A stretch of DNA of 24,750 nucleotides from a virus. This document shows, in pieces, positions 22,601-24,750 of this stretch. The notes beneath the pieces were generated by a model that was not told where the DNA came from, did not search any database, and was given only the letters and a program-made list of their open reading frames with translations. The stretch's first letter is position 1, and each line of letters opens with the position of its first letter. Position numbers and translations under genes: made by a program. The stretch lies in IMG/VR virus record IMGVR_UViG_3300023278_000782, positions 1-24,750 of that record. The stretch is one strand, 5' to 3'.

Positions 22601-24750
22601 AGAGAGGTATTGATATCTACGGTGGCCAGAGATCCGGCGGTAAATATATTGTACACAATGCAGGACACACCGACTGGTGGGATGTTGTAGCTATAATAGG
22701 TCTTAGTTGTACACAGCACGAAGACTGGGTTGATATGTTAAATACAGGTTCGATGGGTAGTAAAAAGACTGGTACACTCAAAAACTTTTCTCATCAGATT
22801 CCTAAAACTGATGAGAACGGAGACCCAAATCAAGACTATACTTACGGTGAAATGAATAACGTGGGAACTTTCCCCGGAGATATTGGTCACATGGGGGCCG
22901 AGGGAATGTCTAATCTGACTAATGTTCCCGGTAGTCACAAACAGGGTAACGGTCTAGGAGCTTATACACACAATTCCCTTAGATTCAAAGATCTATCAGT
23001 CAAGACGGTAAATGACTTCACCATTATACCATACCCAGATGATACTGGCGAGTCTATAAACCTATTTCCCGGTAAACCAATTCGACCGGAAAACTTGCCA
23101 AACGTGTTCCCCAATCAGTTAATTACTGTCTATCCCCCAGTTGGTGGTCAATGTGGTAATCAAATCGATAATCTTTATTATAGACTGAAAGAAATTGTGG
23201 ATGCAGATAAGGTAGATACTGAACGGACAGATGCGGATATACGAGATCGCAGTTGGAGAGGTCTATATACGCAAAACATACAGAACTCCGACAGCACTAT
23301 TGAACACGTAAAGGGTGATGATGTGACCACTTGGGTCGGGACAGATACTAAGGATAAGCCTTGGGGATCACCTGCACCAATGCCTGATCAACCATTGAAC
23401 AATCTCCAGTCTGGTGTGGAACCTGAGTGGGTCGCAGAAACAGATGAACCACATTCATTTTTGGTAGGAGTGTCTACAGAAAATCTTGTCCGATACGATG
23501 ACCAATTTTTTAATATAATGCGTGTAAAACTAGATGAAAATGGTAATGAACAACTAGATGAAAATGGTAATAGAGTTTTTGAAACTAATGGTAACTATTA
23601 TAGACCTCACAAAGAGCTATGGAGACATATTGAGGAGGATTTCAGACCAATTAACCGATGGGAGTTTGATGATGGTGATGGTGTTTGTGATGATAGCTAT
23701 GCTCTTCAATATACCCTGAGAGCACTAGACGATGCGACACAGGAAGACACTAAATATGCTCCATTGAATGGTATATACCCACGAGGGTATGATCCAATTA
23801 AGGGTGGTAATAACAAACATTGGGGTCTACTTACCAATCAAGATTATATGTCCTCCAACTATCATAGAGGGCTTTATGTAAAAAATACAACAATGGAATT
23901 AGATGCAACTGGTGTATTAGTTGAGGGTCCGCGATATGGTGAGATTTCAGTAATACTCGCAAGCATAACTGAACATGTTCGCAACTCTGAGTGTGTCAAG
24001 GTTAGTGCTGTGGGAACTAAGCCAAGAATCATAGATACTGTTAATGCTATGAACCCCGGTGCATCTAGTGTGCAATTAGAAGGTGGAAGAGAGAGTATTA
24101 GTGGTAAGAATGATAATACTGATCTTGGACCTACCGCTAGAGCTATGAATTTTCTTCTTCTAGATGATATAGGATTGAAAGAAGACCTTGATGCCGGCCG
24201 GAATGTTACAGTTGATATCGCACATAATCTAGAGGTTGATTTTGAGGATCCGGATGTACCAATGCCCAGTGTTAATAGTTGGGCAAACGGTGGTGGGTAT
24301 GGTAATGTTGCGTCCTTTGGTGGTTTCAAATCATATGACTATGTATATAATAGAGGAGCATTTTCGTTTGGTATGGCTGCAAGAATGTTTACTGGAATTA
24401 AAGACGAAGATAAACAAGATTCAACGAAGGTAAGACATAAACCACTAAGTGTTATCCTAGATGCCCTGCCCGCATATTATGCTAAATTGTTTGTTAAATA
24501 TCCTACGTTTTGGAATAATCCTTTAGGAAGATCTATCACAGAGGAAGATACAAACTCACTGCATAGTATATTTCTTGGTGGTAATTCACAGGGAGTTGGT
24601 TGGAGTGATGGAAGGTCAGATGTCAAGCTTGCTAATCATCAGGATCGTGGCGATCCTAATGATAATGTCAAGGATAATTTCTATGGTGGTGATCAATGGC
24701 CGGAACTTATACGCGCCCTGTTCAATCAAGAACTATTAGGTCGTATTAGT
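19627..24750 (+). CDS. giant virion-type protein with Ser/Thr repeat and dockerin-like domain (partial, runs off window)
   Basis: An ATG at 19627, with GGAG at 19618-19621 five bases upstream, opens a frame that stays free of stops for 1708 codons and is still open at the end of the window. Layout: a Ser/Thr tandem repeat (about residues 21-44), a disordered Asn/Pro/Ser region to about 120, then long Asn/Asp/Gly/Tyr-rich beta-like sequence. Two EF-hand-like loops with dockerin spacing occupy 672-724, followed by about 1000 more residues of similar composition, including a short duplicated LDENGN segment. There is no signal peptide or membrane helix. I do not recognise the large flanking regions and see no catalytic motif. 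Size, composition, late-promoter neighbourhood and the small virion gene before it suggest a tail, fibre or baseplate protein. Confidence 0.85.
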   Translation, partial: MSSYGSSPSNLNNTNTTNVTSSSTSSSSTSSSSTSSSSTSSSFTNLNVTSNRGVYSPSSVNINSTTSIGLTNVTPPPSTPSSQRSQTLRSTTQYPHQVTLQYSTKTNFAYDQSDKYFDDAITPYKEESQTDDQTPEYKEDETYGIETKTIYWTIGSNEAFSYGYHLDGTPYVHDNSNIPGGNGGLYLVSTTDSDGGPRTEFNAWYEPVEISRTAINPDNAKLPSEHIGQMSRGAQEGDISFTYDPDAPEGSRHNIEIELKPWIGISDYHYGSIPAGRGYNDGDYSSESNSNPPLNGIPGISERNTEQNAGNNYGTGLFSQSYVYPNYYDGRGQMITTGLNQLPRDQVLDANVDKASDDTINPGNEGWIAAYRDAPRSTDEPAIPGILSTGAPWLTEGQWLTIEEVVDNNYYGEGKSNTTGYNYLTVIEGVRGNRWAPGTGSLPPTAAYDFAVANSGMIKDRDDIERWSGQYNYEDNSGDPYQLKANDLIVTQASHWDHRGVEQMRKYCRQRYELYTLMKAEYTSATLMDSDDWATANFDIDIRDNGKLEKFNWYRFDGKFPVFPISFMKNGTEIEFEITDTFDDLIKDNQDLYGSLPVNDASEGGPGATTFREYAEAVTNDYSAGGLDNKIDPYKGWGHLCSKWDRYPFIDMTACLSVVPPIELIGDIAAADFDQSGQVDGDDLLQILANWGTTPKDENWRPELDLNGDGIVDAADLTILLDAWQNQGGSVLDYSKTFRPPLNWDPTDRGSVPYITEIDNIEDYTIDGPGAKPLAEGINPATDIPVGQIGYPNKAIDGGTAQAWEIYTADPNQGTYKANDYPSGLQMSLTDTYWPELKIASKEELRGDGDPNDPTTWDFESTVRRAQGLGKAPAKYLRLGGHILWHTAAESDNRVQGCHGGYDLSLSNYGSQEGCEYELLSMLAFDRNLDPENLNSADRNTNKNISPSISWIREHYGTDWDLKPDPNSTNGDLIAKRDNFSLRQVIRRALTQRGIDIYGGQRSGGKYIVHNAGHTDWWDVVAIIGLSCTQHEDWVDMLNTGSMGSKKTGTLKNFSHQIPKTDENGDPNQDYTYGEMNNVGTFPGDIGHMGAEGMSNLTNVPGSHKQGNGLGAYTHNSLRFKDLSVKTVNDFTIIPYPDDTGESINLFPGKPIRPENLPNVFPNQLITVYPPVGGQCGNQIDNLYYRLKEIVDADKVDTERTDADIRDRSWRGLYTQNIQNSDSTIEHVKGDDVTTWVGTDTKDKPWGSPAPMPDQPLNNLQSGVEPEWVAETDEPHSFLVGVSTENLVRYDDQFFNIMRVKLDENGNEQLDENGNRVFETNGNYYRPHKELWRHIEEDFRPINRWEFDDGDGVCDDSYALQYTLRALDDATQEDTKYAPLNGIYPRGYDPIKGGNNKHWGLLTNQDYMSSNYHRGLYVKNTTMELDATGVLVEGPRYGEISVILASITEHVRNSECVKVSAVGTKPRIIDTVNAMNPGASSVQLEGGRESISGKNDNTDLGPTARAMNFLLLDDIGLKEDLDAGRNVTVDIAHNLEVDFEDPDVPMPSVNSWANGGGYGNVASFGGFKSYDYVYNRGAFSFGMAARMFTGIKDEDKQDSTKVRHKPLSVILDALPAYYAKLFVKYPTFWNNPLGRSITEEDTNSLHSIFLGGNSQGVGWSDGRSDVKLANHQDRGDPNDNVKDNFYGGDQWPELIRALFNQELLGRIS
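19687..19758 (+). repeat. 15-base tandem repeat coding Ser/Thr
   Basis: Four perfect copies of TCTTCTTCAACGTCA (19687-19746) and a partial degenerate fifth to 19758. It codes for (SSSTS)n near the N-terminus of the giant protein. The copies are identical at DNA level, so they look recently expanded and probably vary in number between relatives. Confidence 0.95.
21640..21798 (+). other. type I dockerin-like domain within the giant protein
   Basis: Residues 672-724. Two 12-residue loops fit the calcium-binding pattern DxNxDGxxxxxD: DFDQSGQVDGDD (672-683) and DLNGDGIVDAAD (705-716). Each is followed by a short hydrophobic helix (LLQILANWG and LTILLDAW). The 33-residue spacing between loop starts and the loop-helix/loop-helix order match type I dockerins, which bind cohesins and fold on calcium. 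Ser at position 5 of loop 1 is a conservative change. Confidence 0.82.

Noticed and set aside
23874-24329. 151-codon reverse-strand open frame inside the giant ORF
   Set aside because: Low-complexity Ser/Thr/Pro translation, no family features, and antisense to a continuous + strand frame in a window with no other reverse-strand gene.
1-24750. tRNA genes, CRISPR arrays, insertion sequences, attachment sites, diversity-generating repeats
   Set aside because: I looked for cloverleaf-like tails, regularly spaced repeats, terminal inverted repeats and template/variable repeat pairs and found none that stood out. A computed search (tRNAscan, repeat self-alignment) would be more sensitive.

Overview
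The window looks like part of the genome of a T4-like contractile-tailed phage, probably marine. The diagnostic block is a replication module in a T4-like order: family B DNA polymerase (gp43), UvsX recombinase, gp41 helicase and gp61 primase, together with dUTPase and the flavin-dependent thymidylate synthase ThyX. Every credible gene is on the + strand. Genes are packed with 1-, 4-, 14- and 47-base overlaps, and no gene-free stretch exceeds about 50 bases. I saw no tRNA, CRISPR, insertion sequence or integrase. The host cannot be read from the sequence.

Region 1 (39-7976) is a nucleotide-sugar and glycosyltransferase cassette of nine genes. It holds a Lys-type DegT/PLP aminotransferase, a His-type PLP sugar 3-dehydratase (ColD/RfbH type), a small SAM methyltransferase-like protein, a DXD glycosyltransferase, two GDP-mannose 4,6-dehydratases, a cupin, a miniature DegT-like protein, and a GT2 glycosyltransferase with a helical repeat region and a Gln/Lys-rich tail. 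Read together, they could turn host GDP-mannose into GDP-4-keto-6-deoxymannose, then into a 4-amino sugar (perosamine-like) and/or a 3,6-dideoxy sugar, and transfer these to an acceptor.

Region 2 (7982-10613) encodes virion-type proteins: a collagen-like protein with two blocks of Gly-X-Y triplets, two fibre or tail-like proteins, and a small protein of unknown role. The GT2 gene lies directly before the collagen-like gene, so the virion fibre is a plausible glycan acceptor.

Region 3 (10614-19087) begins with a strong sigma70-type promoter with an extended -10. It runs through dut, a DUF1599-like protein, gp43, a small ORF, uvsX, a small acidic ORF, gp41, gp61, a small ORF and thyX. This is the nucleotide metabolism and DNA replication operon.

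Region 4 (19079-24750) starts with a perfect T4-type late promoter octamer (TATAAATA) overlapping the thyX stop codon. It is followed by a small beta-rich virion protein and then a giant ORF, open for 1708 codons and running off the window. The giant ORF has a Ser/Thr tandem repeat near its N-terminus and, at residues 672-724, two EF-hand-like loops that match a type I dockerin. A dockerin inside a giant phage protein is the most unusual item here.
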